In this document: in pieces, positions 55,725 to 64,000 of the stretch | How the letters are laid out: every line of letters starts with the position of its first letter | Numbering within the stretch: the stretch's first letter is position 1 | Position numbers and translations under genes: made by a program | The notes under the pieces: model-generated | What the model saw: only the letters and a program-made list of their open reading frames with translations | Told to the model about the DNA's origin: nothing | Database searches by the model: none | Source: Sediminibacter sp. Hel_I_10 | GTDB lineage: Bacteria; Bacteroidota; Bacteroidia; Flavobacteriales; Flavobacteriaceae | Length of the DNA: 64,000 nucleotides | Reading direction: 5' to 3' | NCBI RefSeq assembly: GCF_000688335.1 | Contig: NZ_JHZX01000001.1 | Location: forward strand, 744,001-808,000

Positions 55725-56441
55725 TTATAATTTTAATATCCCGATATGAGCTGGACCAGCACTAACCGAACCTTGAGGCGTATTCAACACATATTTAATT
55801 TCTACTATATCACCTGCTTGAAATTGATATTGATAGGTTCCTGAGGTTCCCCAATACTCAGTCCCAGTTCCTGGGATAGACACAAAACCTCTAGATAAAT
55901 AACCTCTTACTTCATCGTTAACCCAAAGTGCCAAAATAAATTTTCTTGTTCCATTTTGTAAACCTGAAGTAGAAAAACTGCCATTGATAATGTAAATTCC
56001 CTCTTGCAGTATTTCTATTGTACCGTTACCCGTTACATTAAAAATTTCAGCATTATTCTGTACAATTTGACCAATTCCCAAAGGTAAATTATAATAGTTA
56101 TTATCCTGAGCTGTTGTTAAACTAGTTCCTCCATTTCTATACATGGTCAAAGATTTTAAAGGCATATTTATGGATACGGTACTCCAAACAGGGACAGCTG
56201 TTGTTCCTGTGTTAATTTCTAAGCTATTGACATCAGTGTTAAATACAATTAACCCATTAGCTGGATCTGTTATAGCATCTCGTTCTGTTGCAGTCATTCT
56301 AGGTGGCAACAAACCTCCAGTAGTACTGCTAATATCCAGAGCACTTGATGGATCTGGAGCATCAGTGTTAATACCCACTTGGGCAAAACTGCTAGTTGTG
56401 GTAATCAATAAAATTGCTGCAAGGCATGTAATTAATCTCAT
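55725..56441 (-). CDS. Secreted protein, C1q-like C-terminal domain (paralogue A)
   Basis: 238 residues. Signal peptide ends near SFAQ. Then comes VGINTDAPDPSSALDISST, GGLLPPRMTATERDAI and NGLIVFNTD, the opening found in many flavobacterial surface or fibre-like proteins. The C-terminal ~130 residues are a beta-rich, jelly-roll-like domain ending PAHIGILKL. It is a clear paralogue of the gene at 56608. Probably exported; binding or adhesion role is inference. Confidence 0.8.
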   Translation of the reverse strand: MRLITCLAAILLITTTSSFAQVGINTDAPDPSSALDISSTTGGLLPPRMTATERDAITDPANGLIVFNTDVNSLEINTGTTAVPVWSTVSINMPLKSLTMYRNGGTSLTTAQDNNYYNLPLGIGQIVQNNAEIFNVTGNGTIEILQEGIYIINGSFSTSGLQNGTRKFILALWVNDEVRGYLSRGFVSIPGTGTEYWGTSGTYQYQFQAGDIVEIKYVLNTPQGSVSAGPAHIGILKL

Positions 56442-56571
56442 AATAATTTGTATTTAATTTAATTTAATTTAATAATCAGGCAATTAAAGCGAAAAAGAAT
56501 CAAATATCAAAACTTTACGCTTTATGGCATTATATAGGGCTAAAATGTAAATTTTATTCCTATGAAATAAT

Positions 56572-56596
56572 AAACTCGAGTCCCTCCCGCGAGTTT
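56572..56596 (-). terminator. Candidate terminator downstream of paralogue B
   Basis: AAACTCG (56572-56578) and CGAGTTT (56590-56596) are inverted repeats with an 11-base loop; on the minus strand the stem is followed by an A/T-rich tail. Confidence 0.4.
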
Positions 56597-56607
56597 TAAA
56601 TAAAAAA

Positions 56608-57492
56608 TTATAGTTTGACTATCCCTATATGAAGTAGATCACCTTGTAAATTATTTGCTCCATTATCAATAAGATATTTGATCTCAACAACATCATTAGC
56701 GTTAAACTTAAATTGAAAAGTACCAGAAGCACCAAAATATTCCGAAGTACCAGGTGCTGTTGCAAAACCTCTTGCGAGATAACCAATGCGGGTTCCATTT
56801 CTAAATACTCCTAAAATATACTTTCTAGTACCTTGACTCAAATTTTGCACAGAGAGACTAGCACTAATAGAATAGCTCCCATCTTTCAATACTGTAACCT
56901 TACCATTATTACTAGGTCCAGATGCAACTGTAAAATAATCAGTATCAATCTCTGTAACTTGCGCTAAACCTAAAGGAAAATTGTAAAAAGTAGATGAACT
57001 ACCAGAAGATGTAATCGTATTATTAGCTCCTGCAAGATCTCTGTATAATGTAACAACTTTAGAAGACTCAGCTTCACAAACACTTTGCCATCCAGCAGAT
57101 TTATATTGAAAAAGACAATCTTGCTCTGTATTATAAACTATAGCCCCGAGAGTGGCGGGCGCAAGAGCAGCCATACCAGCGTTATCTACACTTGGTGCAA
57201 CCACAGGTGCAGTATCATCCACAGTATCCAATGCACGCCATACAGGACTAGCTGGTGTACCAGTATTTATTTCTGCGACCTCAGTATCTGTATTATAAAT
57301 CACCAAACCATTTACTGGTAAAGTTATAAGATTACGCGTATCCGTATCTAAATTTGGAAGTATCAAACCGCCATTCCCACTTAAATGCAATACACTAGAT
57401 GCGTCAGGACTATCTGTACCAATCCCTACTTGGCCGTAAGAACTAACTGAAAACAAGAGCATAAGCCCTAAAAAAATTGTAATTGATTTCAT
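56608..57492 (-). CDS. Secreted protein, C1q-like C-terminal domain (paralogue B)
   Basis: 294 residues with signal peptide ending VSSYG. It repeats the layout of paralogue A: VGIGTDSPDASSVLHLSG, GLILPNLDTDTRNLI, NGLVIYNTDT and a C-terminal domain ending GDLLHIGIVKL. An extra 50-residue segment (about 95-145, including ALAPATLGAIVYNTEQDCLF with two Cys) is inserted in the middle. The tandem pair has 166 bases between them and suggests a local duplication. Confidence 0.8.
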   Translation of the reverse strand: MKSITIFLGLMLLFSVSSYGQVGIGTDSPDASSVLHLSGNGGLILPNLDTDTRNLITLPVNGLVIYNTDTEVAEINTGTPASPVWRALDTVDDTAPVVAPSVDNAGMAALAPATLGAIVYNTEQDCLFQYKSAGWQSVCEAESSKVVTLYRDLAGANNTITSSGSSSTFYNFPLGLAQVTEIDTDYFTVASGPSNNGKVTVLKDGSYSISASLSVQNLSQGTRKYILGVFRNGTRIGYLARGFATAPGTSEYFGASGTFQFKFNANDVVEIKYLIDNGANNLQGDLLHIGIVKL

Positions 57493-57905
57493 AGCTTTAA
57501 AAAAATTTATTAATAAGCCACGAAATAACAGTAAAAATGGTTAAAAATCAAACTTTCCTAAAATAATTCATCAGTTTTTTCTTATGTAGACCAACTAAAC
57601 GTCGGATTTTGAGATGTTTCCTCTGAAACAAAAAAATTCAACTTACTAATAATCAGAAATATACATATTTATCTTATACGAAGACGATATAAAAAACAAC
57701 TAACTCTCTCACTTTTTAGTTAATTCTGTGAATTTTAAATGCTTTTTTGCTAAAATTTAAACCGAATGAATTATATTTAGACAAAGCACAAATAAATCCG
57801 ATAAAGTGTATTTTTTTTCAAATAAACAAATTATCTTTCCTATATTTGAGCTTTTAAAAAAATTATGCCGTTTATTGCACAGTTGTGTTTAAAACCTATT
57901 TTACA
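57493..57905. other. 413-base divergent intergenic region
   Basis: It separates the two divergent secreted-protein genes. It is very AT-rich. The only signal I see is TATATTTG at 57841-57848, which fits the -7 element for the 57906 gene. Confidence 0.4.
57841..57848 (+). promoter_or_regulatory. Candidate -7 promoter element for the T9SS protein gene
   Basis: TATATTTG matches TAnnTTTG, 57 bases before the ATG at 57906. No good -33 TTTG at the usual distance. Confidence 0.4.
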
Positions 57906-59504
57906 ATGAGAAAAATTTATTTTACATGTTTATTAGTTACTGCTGCTTGTATTTCTAGTGCTCAGGAATTAGATAAAACGATAACTGTTAACGGAGGGAC
58001 CGCAGTTTACGTTGAAGCAGGAACTACAATTTACGCAGATCAAGTCAATTTAAAATCAACATCAGACCGCTTTTCCAGCTTAATGCTGAATGGAGATTTA
58101 GCTGTGTCACAATCATCTTTGGAACCAGCAACTTTAGTTAATTATGATCGCTATGTTAATGTTGTTGGAGAAACAGGAGTTCCAGGCGGTAACGATTTAA
58201 TCTCTATGCCGGTTAAGGCAACGGGAGATGTGACGTTTACTGATTTTTTGGGTTACAGTGCAGATGAAGGCACGACGCCAAATTCAGACATCATTGTAAG
58301 CAGTACAACAGATGTGTCCATATATGCTTTTGGCCCTTACAATAACGCTTTAGGATCTTACACAAATTATGACACTGATAATGCACCAATTTTATTGGAA
58401 AGAGGACTTGGCTATAGAGCAGCATCCTATTCTGGCCAAACGGTTAGATTCTCTGGAACTGTTTCTACAACTTCTGAAACTGTAGAAATCACTACTGTTG
58501 ATGGTAATTATTGGAATACCATAGGAAATCCTTATCCTACCTATTTAAATGCTCAAGCTTTTTTGACGGAAAATGCATCTGTCTTAGACCCATACGGGGT
58601 TACGCTTTATGGCTACAATAGCACTACAAATTCAGGGCTTGGCACTATTGGAAACTTTACGTATATCAATAGCTCAGTTAATACTAATTTAAATATTGCT
58701 CCTGGTCAAGGGTTTTTAATTCCAAACAGTCCAGATGATGCTGTAAACACTCTAACTTTTACTCAAAACATGAGAACCATTGAAGGTACTGATGATTTTA
58801 TTTTAGGAAGAACTGAAAATCAAAGTCAAATGTTGCGATTAAAAGCGCAACACGACTCCGCTGATTTTGCTACAGAATTTTATTTTAATTCTACATCTAC
58901 CTTGGGCTTAGATCCTGGCTATGATGCTGCTTTATATAATGGTACTACTTCAAATTTCTTACTTTATTCTCACCTCGTTGAAGATAATATTGGAAAAAGC
59001 ATGGCCATCCAAAGTTTTGGCAACTCTCAATTAACCGATGTTACCATTCCATTAGGCCTAAAAACAGTACAAGGACAACAAGTTACTTTTAGCATTGAAA
59101 ATTCTACCTTACCAGAAGATGTTGAAGTATATCTTGAGGATAACTTGACAAACACCTTTACCTTATTAAATTCTGGGGATTACAGCTTTACCGCTAATAC
59201 AGCGATATCTGGAACAGGACGTTTTTTCTTAAGGATTGGAAACAGCACACTATCTACAATTAATCAAGAGGCAAATAGTTTGGAGTTGTTTGCAAGTGAA
59301 AAAACAATCTTTGTAAACGGACGTATTTTACCTAACACTGAAGTTTCTGTCTTTGATATTCAAGGACGATTAGTACTCACTTCTTATTTAGAAGAAGGTT
59401 CAGCAAACAACCAAATTGAAGCCTCTAATCTGAACAGTGGGATCTACGTTGTTAAATTGACCAACAACAAGCAGGATCAAACAAAAAAAGTGATCCTTAA
59501 ATAA
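57906..59504 (+). CDS. Secreted protein with T9SS C-terminal sorting domain
   Basis: 532 residues from ATG 57906 (a 7-codon longer frame exists). Signal peptide MRKIYFTCLLVTAACISSAQ. The middle is beta-rich with VEAGTTIYADQ, GNDLISMPVK, TIGNPYPTYLNAQAF and PGQGFLIPN, a pattern common in flavobacterial T9SS cargo. The last ~70 residues form the sorting domain (VFDIQGRLVLTSY, SGIYVVKLTNN, KKVILK). Function unknown. A terminator follows. Confidence 0.87.
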   Translation: MRKIYFTCLLVTAACISSAQELDKTITVNGGTAVYVEAGTTIYADQVNLKSTSDRFSSLMLNGDLAVSQSSLEPATLVNYDRYVNVVGETGVPGGNDLISMPVKATGDVTFTDFLGYSADEGTTPNSDIIVSSTTDVSIYAFGPYNNALGSYTNYDTDNAPILLERGLGYRAASYSGQTVRFSGTVSTTSETVEITTVDGNYWNTIGNPYPTYLNAQAFLTENASVLDPYGVTLYGYNSTTNSGLGTIGNFTYINSSVNTNLNIAPGQGFLIPNSPDDAVNTLTFTQNMRTIEGTDDFILGRTENQSQMLRLKAQHDSADFATEFYFNSTSTLGLDPGYDAALYNGTTSNFLLYSHLVEDNIGKSMAIQSFGNSQLTDVTIPLGLKTVQGQQVTFSIENSTLPEDVEVYLEDNLTNTFTLLNSGDYSFTANTAISGTGRFFLRIGNSTLSTINQEANSLELFASEKTIFVNGRILPNTEVSVFDIQGRLVLTSYLEEGSANNQIEASNLNSGIYVVKLTNNKQDQTKKVILK

Positions 59505-59529
59505 AAACATTACTGATTACCATATTATT

Positions 59530-59556
59530 AAAGACCGCCTTGGGCGGTCTTTTTTT
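59530..59556 (+). terminator. Strong GC-rich terminator
   Basis: AAGACCGCC (59531-59539) and GGCGGTCTT (59543-59551) form a perfect 9-bp stem over TTG, followed by T to 59556. Confidence 0.92.
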
Positions 59557-59700
59557 GTCCTTTACAAAAAATCTCAAGTTTTGATTTATGGTTTTAAGTT
59601 ATTGATTTCCGGTCAATTACTATATCATATTGCTTACGGTTGGTATAAGCGTAAAAGAAGAATAAACGCCCCTACTTTTTGATAATTAATTTATTGAATA

Positions 59701-59724
59701 AAACTCAAATAGCGATTTGAGTTT
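59701..59724 (-). terminator. Palindromic hairpin after the NmrA gene
   Basis: AAACTCAAAT (59701-59710) and ATTTGAGTTT (59715-59724) form a perfect 10-bp stem; on the minus strand it is followed by TTTATT. It ends the minus-strand group. Confidence 0.65.
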
Positions 59725-59736
59725 ATACATTATGAC

Positions 59737-60633
59737 CTACTTTACAAAGGTCTTAATATAATCCAAACTCGAAGTCCAAGAAAGATCCTTGTAGCGGCTG
59801 TTCGCTAATTCGGTATGTTGTGCCATGAACATGGAGTACATGTATTGACCTTGTTGAAAGTTTGCGTACAATTCGTTTTCACCTGCTGGGTTCTCTGCTC
59901 GTTGTCTTTTAATGTATACAGCAAAATCCTCGAGACTAGAAATTTTATGAATTTTAAAGTCTTTCCCATTTGCCTGCTTTACTTGTTCAAAAATCATATT
60001 TGGACTCACTTGAAAACTAGCAATTTGCAGATTTCTTGGTGCGGTATCATCTAGTGCAGCTTCGGCAGTAAATGCAGCAGTATCATCCATAGTAGTGAAA
60101 TCTAATTTCCAGTTAGCTTTGTCTCCCCAATAGCCAATACTTTTTTCCTTCATATTTAAAATGGGCGTATTGTACATCAAAATATCGGCAAAGCAGCCAT
60201 TAAAAATAGACGTTACTTTAATGGGTGTGACATCAATTTGCGTTTTGAACTCTCTACGTAAATCAAAATTTCTATTTTCTCCGGTTATTAGATTATTGTA
60301 ATCTGTGCAAAAGTCAGAGGGAATAAATCTAGGCACACCAGCTTTTAGTGCGCCCTCTAAAATTTGTTTTTGCAAATCAATGATTACGCTATCCAAGCCT
60401 GCCACTGCAGATATCACGCATGTAACACCTTCGCAAGCATTAGCAATCGCATCACAATCGTTCATGTCAATTTGTAAAACGGTTACACCTGTTTTTTCAA
60501 GGGCTTCTATTTTTTCTGAATCCGTAGAATGACGTACAATCGCCTTCACATTTGCTCCTTTTTCAATTAATGCCTTGGAAATTCTTTTTCCCAAATTACC
60601 TGTTGCTCCAGCAACTAAAATTGTCTTTTTCAT
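59737..60633 (-). CDS. NmrA/isoflavone-reductase-like NAD(P)-binding protein
   Basis: 298 residues. The Rossmann motif is VAGATGNLGKRI (7-18), then KAIVRHSTDSEK and RFIPSDFCTDY. The C-terminal part has the NmrA-type helical lid. The family includes NADP sensors and reductases of phenolics; substrate unknown. The start overlaps the stop of the hydrolase gene by 4 bases, so they are coupled. Confidence 0.87.
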   Translation of the reverse strand: MKKTILVAGATGNLGKRISKALIEKGANVKAIVRHSTDSEKIEALEKTGVTVLQIDMNDCDAIANACEGVTCVISAVAGLDSVIIDLQKQILEGALKAGVPRFIPSDFCTDYNNLITGENRNFDLRREFKTQIDVTPIKVTSIFNGCFADILMYNTPILNMKEKSIGYWGDKANWKLDFTTMDDTAAFTAEAALDDTAPRNLQIASFQVSPNMIFEQVKQANGKDFKIHKISSLEDFAVYIKRQRAENPAGENELYANFQQGQYMYSMFMAQHTELANSRYKDLSWTSSLDYIKTFVK

Positions 60634-61568
60634 TTCGATTTATTTTTTTTAGCTAAAAAGGGCACTACTGCCTCAAGTACTTGTTCTGGTGCCTCTTCAA
60701 ACAAATAATGACCGCTTTCCAATATCCCAACGACTTTAACATCTGTTGCGACATGCGGTAAGCCCATATTCATATAGTTGTAGCTGATATAGCTGCCTAT
60801 TCCCAAAACGGGCATGGTAAGTTGCTGATAGTTTTTAGTGTCTTCAATGTCTTGATTGAATGTTTGATACCAAGCGTTGGACGCCCTGATACTCTCTGTG
60901 TCGTTGTATGCCTGAGCATAAACATCTCTTTCCAGTTTGGTCATTTTAGAGGCGTCTACCATCACATAGTTAAAAAGCCAATCTTGCAGATAATGAAAGC
61001 GACCTTCCAGCAGTTGCTCGGGCAGTCCCTTCACTTGATTGAAACCCATCCACCAGGCGTAGGGCATGTTGGCATCCATTTTTTCTTTAAATGTTCCAGG
61101 AGCTGGCATCAAAGGCATTTGCATCATCCCTTCACTTGGATGTGCACCATCTAGAATCACTAGTTTCTCCACGACTTCAGGATGATTAAAGGCTAAACTC
61201 ATGGCCACCATACCACCAATGTCATGCCCCATGATGGAAACCTTCCCCAAATTTAACTGCACTATAAGGCCTAAAATGTCTTCGGCCATTGTTTTTTTAT
61301 CATAACCCGCTTGCGGTTTTTCAGAACTCCCCATACCACGTATGTCAATTATGATTACTCGGTATTTTTTTGCCAATTGCTGGGCAACGGGTTGGTATGA
61401 ATACCAGGTTTGTGGCCATCCAGGTAAACAAATTAGAGGCGCACCACTTCCGCCTTCTACATAATGAAGTTGGACACCATTAGTCGTGATGTATTTGTTT
61501 TTAAAGCCCGGTAGATTCTTGATTAGCTCCGCGTCTGAAAACTTGTTTGTTTCTATATTTACGCTCAT
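60630..61568 (-). CDS. Alpha/beta hydrolase, epoxide hydrolase-like
   Basis: 312 residues. Oxyanion-hole motif is LPGWPQTWYSY (normally HGxP), the nucleophile elbow is MGHDIGGM, with Asp as nucleophile as in epoxide hydrolases and dehalogenases, and the catalytic His lies in ESGHYLFEEAP. The acid residue and lid tyrosines cannot be placed with confidence. It is cotranscribed with the NmrA gene, and the Crp-type regulator 80 bases upstream may control both. Confidence 0.87.
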   Translation of the reverse strand: MSVNIETNKFSDAELIKNLPGFKNKYITTNGVQLHYVEGGSGAPLICLPGWPQTWYSYQPVAQQLAKKYRVIIIDIRGMGSSEKPQAGYDKKTMAEDILGLIVQLNLGKVSIMGHDIGGMVAMSLAFNHPEVVEKLVILDGAHPSEGMMQMPLMPAPGTFKEKMDANMPYAWWMGFNQVKGLPEQLLEGRFHYLQDWLFNYVMVDASKMTKLERDVYAQAYNDTESIRASNAWYQTFNQDIEDTKNYQQLTMPVLGIGSYISYNYMNMGLPHVATDVKVVGILESGHYLFEEAPEQVLEAVVPFLAKKNKSK

Positions 61569-61648
61569 ATCATTTTTTTAAAATTTAGTATGACACAAAA
61601 GTAAAGCGGATATGTATTGGTGAATCTACCAATTGGTAGTAAATGATG

Positions 61649-62212
61649 TTACTTGATATTTTTTCTAATTCTACTCAAGGCATTTGGGGTAATGCCCAAA
61701 ACTGCTGCCAAGGTTTTAACGGGTATTTTTTGTGATAATTCAGAATTGCGTATCAATTGCATATAGCGTTCTTCAGCCGATAAGGTTTGAAAATTTAAAA
61801 TTTGGTCAATCATCCTCACAGATGTTCCCTCCCAGATTTTTCTTCCAAACTCTTGCCATACAGGGATATGTCCATACAAAAAATCCATGTCAGATTTATC
61901 AATTACCAATAGCTTGGTATCTTCTATCGCTTCAATGTTAAATCTTGACGGTATTTGAGGATTCAGGCTTGATATTTCTGAAAAGAATTCATTTTTGAAA
62001 ACAACCCAAGTTGTGTTTTCTTTATCGGAGGTCTCATAAAAAAAGCGCAGTCCGCCTGAAATTATGAAATAGTATTGATTTGCAATTTGACCTTTTTTTA
62101 GAACTGTTTTTCCTTTTGAAACAGACCGCTCTCTGAACTTTGACAACACTAGGTTTAAATCAATTTCATCAATCCCAACAAACGTTCTTATAAATGCTAT
62201 AAACTCTTCCAA
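61649..62212 (-). CDS. Crp/Fnr family regulator
   Basis: 187 residues. The N-terminal cyclic-nucleotide-binding-like barrel is seen in VLKKGQIANQYYFIISGGLRF, but the full RxA cAMP pocket is not present. The C-terminal helix-turn-helix is IPVKTLAAVLGITPNALSRIRKN. Many Bacteroidota members of this type have no known ligand. It lies upstream of the hydrolase-NmrA pair on the same strand. Confidence 0.87.
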   Translation of the reverse strand: MEEFIAFIRTFVGIDEIDLNLVLSKFRERSVSKGKTVLKKGQIANQYYFIISGGLRFFYETSDKENTTWVVFKNEFFSEISSLNPQIPSRFNIEAIEDTKLLVIDKSDMDFLYGHIPVWQEFGRKIWEGTSVRMIDQILNFQTLSAEERYMQLIRNSELSQKIPVKTLAAVLGITPNALSRIRKNIK

Positions 62213-62222
62213 TAGTAAGTTT

Positions 62223-63266
62223 TTATTTTTTTATGAACTTCATTGTATCGCCTTTCTCAAGCTTTAAGACATATAAACCATTCTCTAGTGTATTAATAAA
62301 TAGCTTTTCAGTGTTGGAGATACTGCCGCTCATCACTCTCTCGCCTAGTATATTATAAATCTCGTAATTCTCTGTTTGAGTTAGTCCTGTAATTTGAATA
62401 ACACTCTTTGAGGGATTTGGATATAAATGTATTGAACTCATTAATTGTGGATTGCCGGTGGAAAGTGTTGTTACGTCTAGCTTAAGGATTTTACCTCCTC
62501 CTGAAGTACTCATGTACAAATCGCTTCCATTTATTGTTAATCCTTGAGGACCATTCAAATCTGTTACAACATCTGTAGGAATTGGTGTGGTTGCTGTAAT
62601 GTCAATCTTAGATATTTGATTTGCACCAAACTCAGCGATATATAGATCATTTCCGATAAATGCTATTCCACGTGGTGCAACCAAACCAGTAACCACATCT
62701 GTGGCTGTTGGCGTAGTGTCCGTAATATCAATTTTAGAAATTTTACCGCCATAAACTTCAGTAATATAGAGGTGGTTTCCTATTAGTAGTATTCCGGTAG
62801 GCCCATTTAGACCTGTTACTACATCTACAACAGTTGGCGTTGTTGCCGTAATATCAATTTTGGAAACTTTACCCGCAAGCGATTGAGCAAAATAGAGGTC
62901 GTTTCCATTAAAAAGTATTCCGGTAGGACCATTCAATCCCGACAAAACAGTCGTGGCAGTTGGCGTAGCGGCCGTAATATCTACTTTAGAAATCTTATTT
63001 CCACCGTATTCTGTAAAATAGAATTCATTACCAGATTGCGCTATTGACTCCGGTGTAATTACATCCGTAACAACACTCGTAGGAGTTGGTATTGTTTCGT
63101 TAAGGTCAATTTTAGAAATTTTAAACAACTCACAAAAGTATAATTCATTGCCAACGATTACCATTCCTCTTGGACCTGACAATCCCGTAACAATTTCTAC
63201 TGTTTGTGCATTGAGATTAAATAAACAATAAAATAGAACTATTATAACACTGTAAATTTGTTTCAT
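62223..63266 (-). CDS. Secreted six-repeat beta-propeller protein with T9SS sorting domain
   Basis: 347 residues. Signal peptide to about Ala20. Residues 26-274 are six repeats of about 42 residues, each with GLNGPTGI, GNDLYF and ISKIDIT-type segments, which should form a six-bladed NHL-like propeller. The last 70 residues are a sorting domain (HLYPNPSKSVIQI, NGLYVLKLEKG). Exported; ligand unknown. Only 10 bases separate it from the Crp-type gene downstream. Confidence 0.88.
   Translation of the reverse strand: MKQIYSVIIVLFYCLFNLNAQTVEIVTGLSGPRGMVIVGNELYFCELFKISKIDLNETIPTPTSVVTDVITPESIAQSGNEFYFTEYGGNKISKVDITAATPTATTVLSGLNGPTGILFNGNDLYFAQSLAGKVSKIDITATTPTVVDVVTGLNGPTGILLIGNHLYITEVYGGKISKIDITDTTPTATDVVTGLVAPRGIAFIGNDLYIAEFGANQISKIDITATTPIPTDVVTDLNGPQGLTINGSDLYMSTSGGGKILKLDVTTLSTGNPQLMSSIHLYPNPSKSVIQITGLTQTENYEIYNILGERVMSGSISNTEKLFINTLENGLYVLKLEKGDTMKFIKK
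62445..63191 (-). repeat. Six tandem 126-base coding repeats
   Basis: These encode the six propeller blades; five are 41-42 codons long and the first 40. DNA identity is highest among the central copies, which hints at recent copying or conversion. Confidence 0.8.
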
Positions 63267-63747
63267 GTTCTTTCTGGTTAACTAACTTGTTATACTTCCT
63301 CAAATATAAACGTTTAGGCCATAATTTTATGATCTGAAACACCATTCATTTATTAACAAATCGACGCATAAGACTGTGTGAGGCCATAATAAGCTCTTTG
63401 TACTAAGACTACCAAGATATTACCTACATGCGCCATGACGTTGATACGGGTTACCTATGGATTACCTACGGGTGAACCCTATATTAGCCATTAAGTGTAT
63501 GGGCATGATCAATGCTTTATAGCAGAGGGCTGTTGCTTTTTAATAAGAACCCTAGCAAGTTGTCCCTTTTACAGTGGCATTAGTTAAGTATAGCTCTATG
63601 TGATTAATCATCTTGCTTATGTTTATGCAATTTTTAGATGCTGAGTTTTTATGTCTATTTTAAAAATTTATAAGATTAGATTTGTTGCGTTAAGTTATTG
63701 AATTCTGGATTGCGTTTTTACATTAATAATAACGTGCTTGTATAAGA

Positions 63748-63772
63748 TTAGTTGCATGGCTTAAGCAACTAA
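63748..63772. repeat. Inverted repeat, 8-bp arms
   Basis: TTAGTTGC and GCAACTAA are perfect inverted copies with a 9-base spacer. Confidence 0.6.
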
Positions 63773-63794
63773 TTTAGCAAATACAAACCGAGTC

Positions 63795-63815
63795 ATAAAT
63801 TCCTTAGGAATTTAT
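63795..63815. repeat. Inverted repeat, 9-bp arms
   Basis: ATAAATTCC and GGAATTTAT are perfect inverted copies with a 3-base spacer; no T-run follows, so it is not a typical terminator. Confidence 0.65.
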
Positions 63816-63867
63816 AAAGTAAGTGAGAATAAGCAATTACTTATAGCTATTGTTAGCCGCCTTATTT

Positions 63868-64000
63868 TTAATTTTTAACATCCAATACGTCTGGCCAAAT
63901 GTTAGGCAATTCTCCACTAAATCCCATTTCCGAAAGTTCATTTATTAGCTTCATCTCCTCGTCTGATAATTTAAAGTCAAAAATGTTGATATTGTCTTCA
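63868..64000 (-). CDS. Probable aldo/keto reductase, C-terminal end (truncated by window end)
   Basis: On the minus strand the frame is open from the window edge to TAA at 63868-63870, giving 43 residues. The sequence NIFDFKLSDEEMKLINELSE, then PNIWPDVLDV, resembles the end of the (beta/alpha)8 aldo/keto reductases, where a loop of the form I-FDF-L-xxEM follows the last barrel helix. Function is inferred from this tail only; the active site lies outside the window. Confidence 0.65.
   Translation of the reverse strand, partial: EDNINIFDFKLSDEEMKLINELSEMGFSGELPNIWPDVLDVKN

Larger units (their letters stand above)
63267..63867. other. 601-base non-coding region with inverted repeats
   Basis: No supported open frame. 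Between 63700 and 63860 there are two perfect inverted repeats: TTAGTTGC/GCAACTAA (63748-63755/63765-63772) and ATAAATTCC/GGAATTTAT (63795-63803/63807-63815). The region 63360-63600 is less AT-rich than other spacers. Confidence 0.5.

Noticed and set aside
62445-63191. CRISPR-like tandem repeats
   Set aside because: The repeats are in frame, 126 bases long, without unique spacers, and encode propeller blades.
63700-63867. Integron attC site
   Set aside because: The core GTTRRRY and inverse RYYYAAC are not matched exactly at the ends and there is no integrase gene in the window; kept only as an open question.

Overview
The window is a piece of a low-GC Bacteroidota chromosome, most likely a marine or marine-like member of the Flavobacteriaceae. 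The evidence is the run of flavobacterial core genes (ligA, prmC, ribD, dnaA, purC, phoH), several secreted proteins with a type IX secretion (T9SS) C-terminal sorting domain, promoter-like TAnnTTTG elements, and the absence of clear Shine-Dalgarno sequences. I see no rRNA, tRNA, CRISPR array, transposase or prophage gene. The window starts inside a metallophosphatase gene and ends inside a probable aldo/keto reductase gene.

Layout. (1) 1-15.7 kb is mostly housekeeping: ligA/prmC/GNAT on the minus strand; ribD, a HAD hydrolase, a DMT permease and a YigZ protein on the plus strand; dnaA and a low-molecular-weight phosphatase; a secreted sugar dehydrogenase; an RsmI-like methylase; purC, phoH and a SAM hydrolase. 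(2) 15.7-18.9 kb has a secreted DUF2911 protein and a compact arsenic operon (arsR, a Cys-rich DUF6428-like protein, an arsenate reductase-like phosphatase, an aquaporin) with a candidate ArsR operator over its promoter. (3) 19.0-34.3 kb is a long, almost unidirectional photobiology island. It holds a TetR regulator, an ABC1 kinase, a flavin reductase, a DUF2867 SDR protein, four different photolyase/cryptochrome proteins (DASH type, iron-sulfur type, an unplaced type and a class I CPD type), the small photolyase-associated proteins DUF2256 and TIGR03643, GTP cyclohydrolase I, an MscS channel, another SDR, a glutathione peroxidase and TspO. A plausible reading is a light and photo-oxidative damage programme: repair enzymes, supply of their flavin and pterin cofactors, and peroxide/tetrapyrrole handling. 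(4) 34.3-37.6 kb is a small Leloir operon (gntR-type regulator, galK, galT).

(5) 37.8-50.2 kb is a stress and envelope region: BON protein, an APC permease, VIT and ZIP metal transporters, bestrophin, a rubrerythrin-like lipoprotein, DUF2231, OsmC, YgaP-like, a porin, YceI and a Zn-alcohol dehydrogenase. The porin gene is interrupted by a frameshift at a run of seven C (G on the coding strand); one extra base restores a 426-residue protein, so it is either phase-variable, a recent pseudogene or a sequence error. (6) 50.5-55.6 kb is regulatory: a cupin, an AraC-type regulator with an HMA-like N-terminus, and a multi-PAS histidine kinase with a receiver-only partner. (7) 55.7-63.3 kb is mostly exported proteins: two paralogous secreted proteins, two T9SS cargo proteins, and an NmrA/hydrolase/Crp group. 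(8) 63.3-63.9 kb is a non-coding stretch with perfect inverted repeats that could be a dispersed flavobacterial element.

Most promising for follow-up are the photolyase island with its unassigned small genes, the homopolymer switch in the porin, the arsenic operon that pairs an aquaporin with a non-canonical NPI box, and the hairpin-rich dnaA leader.
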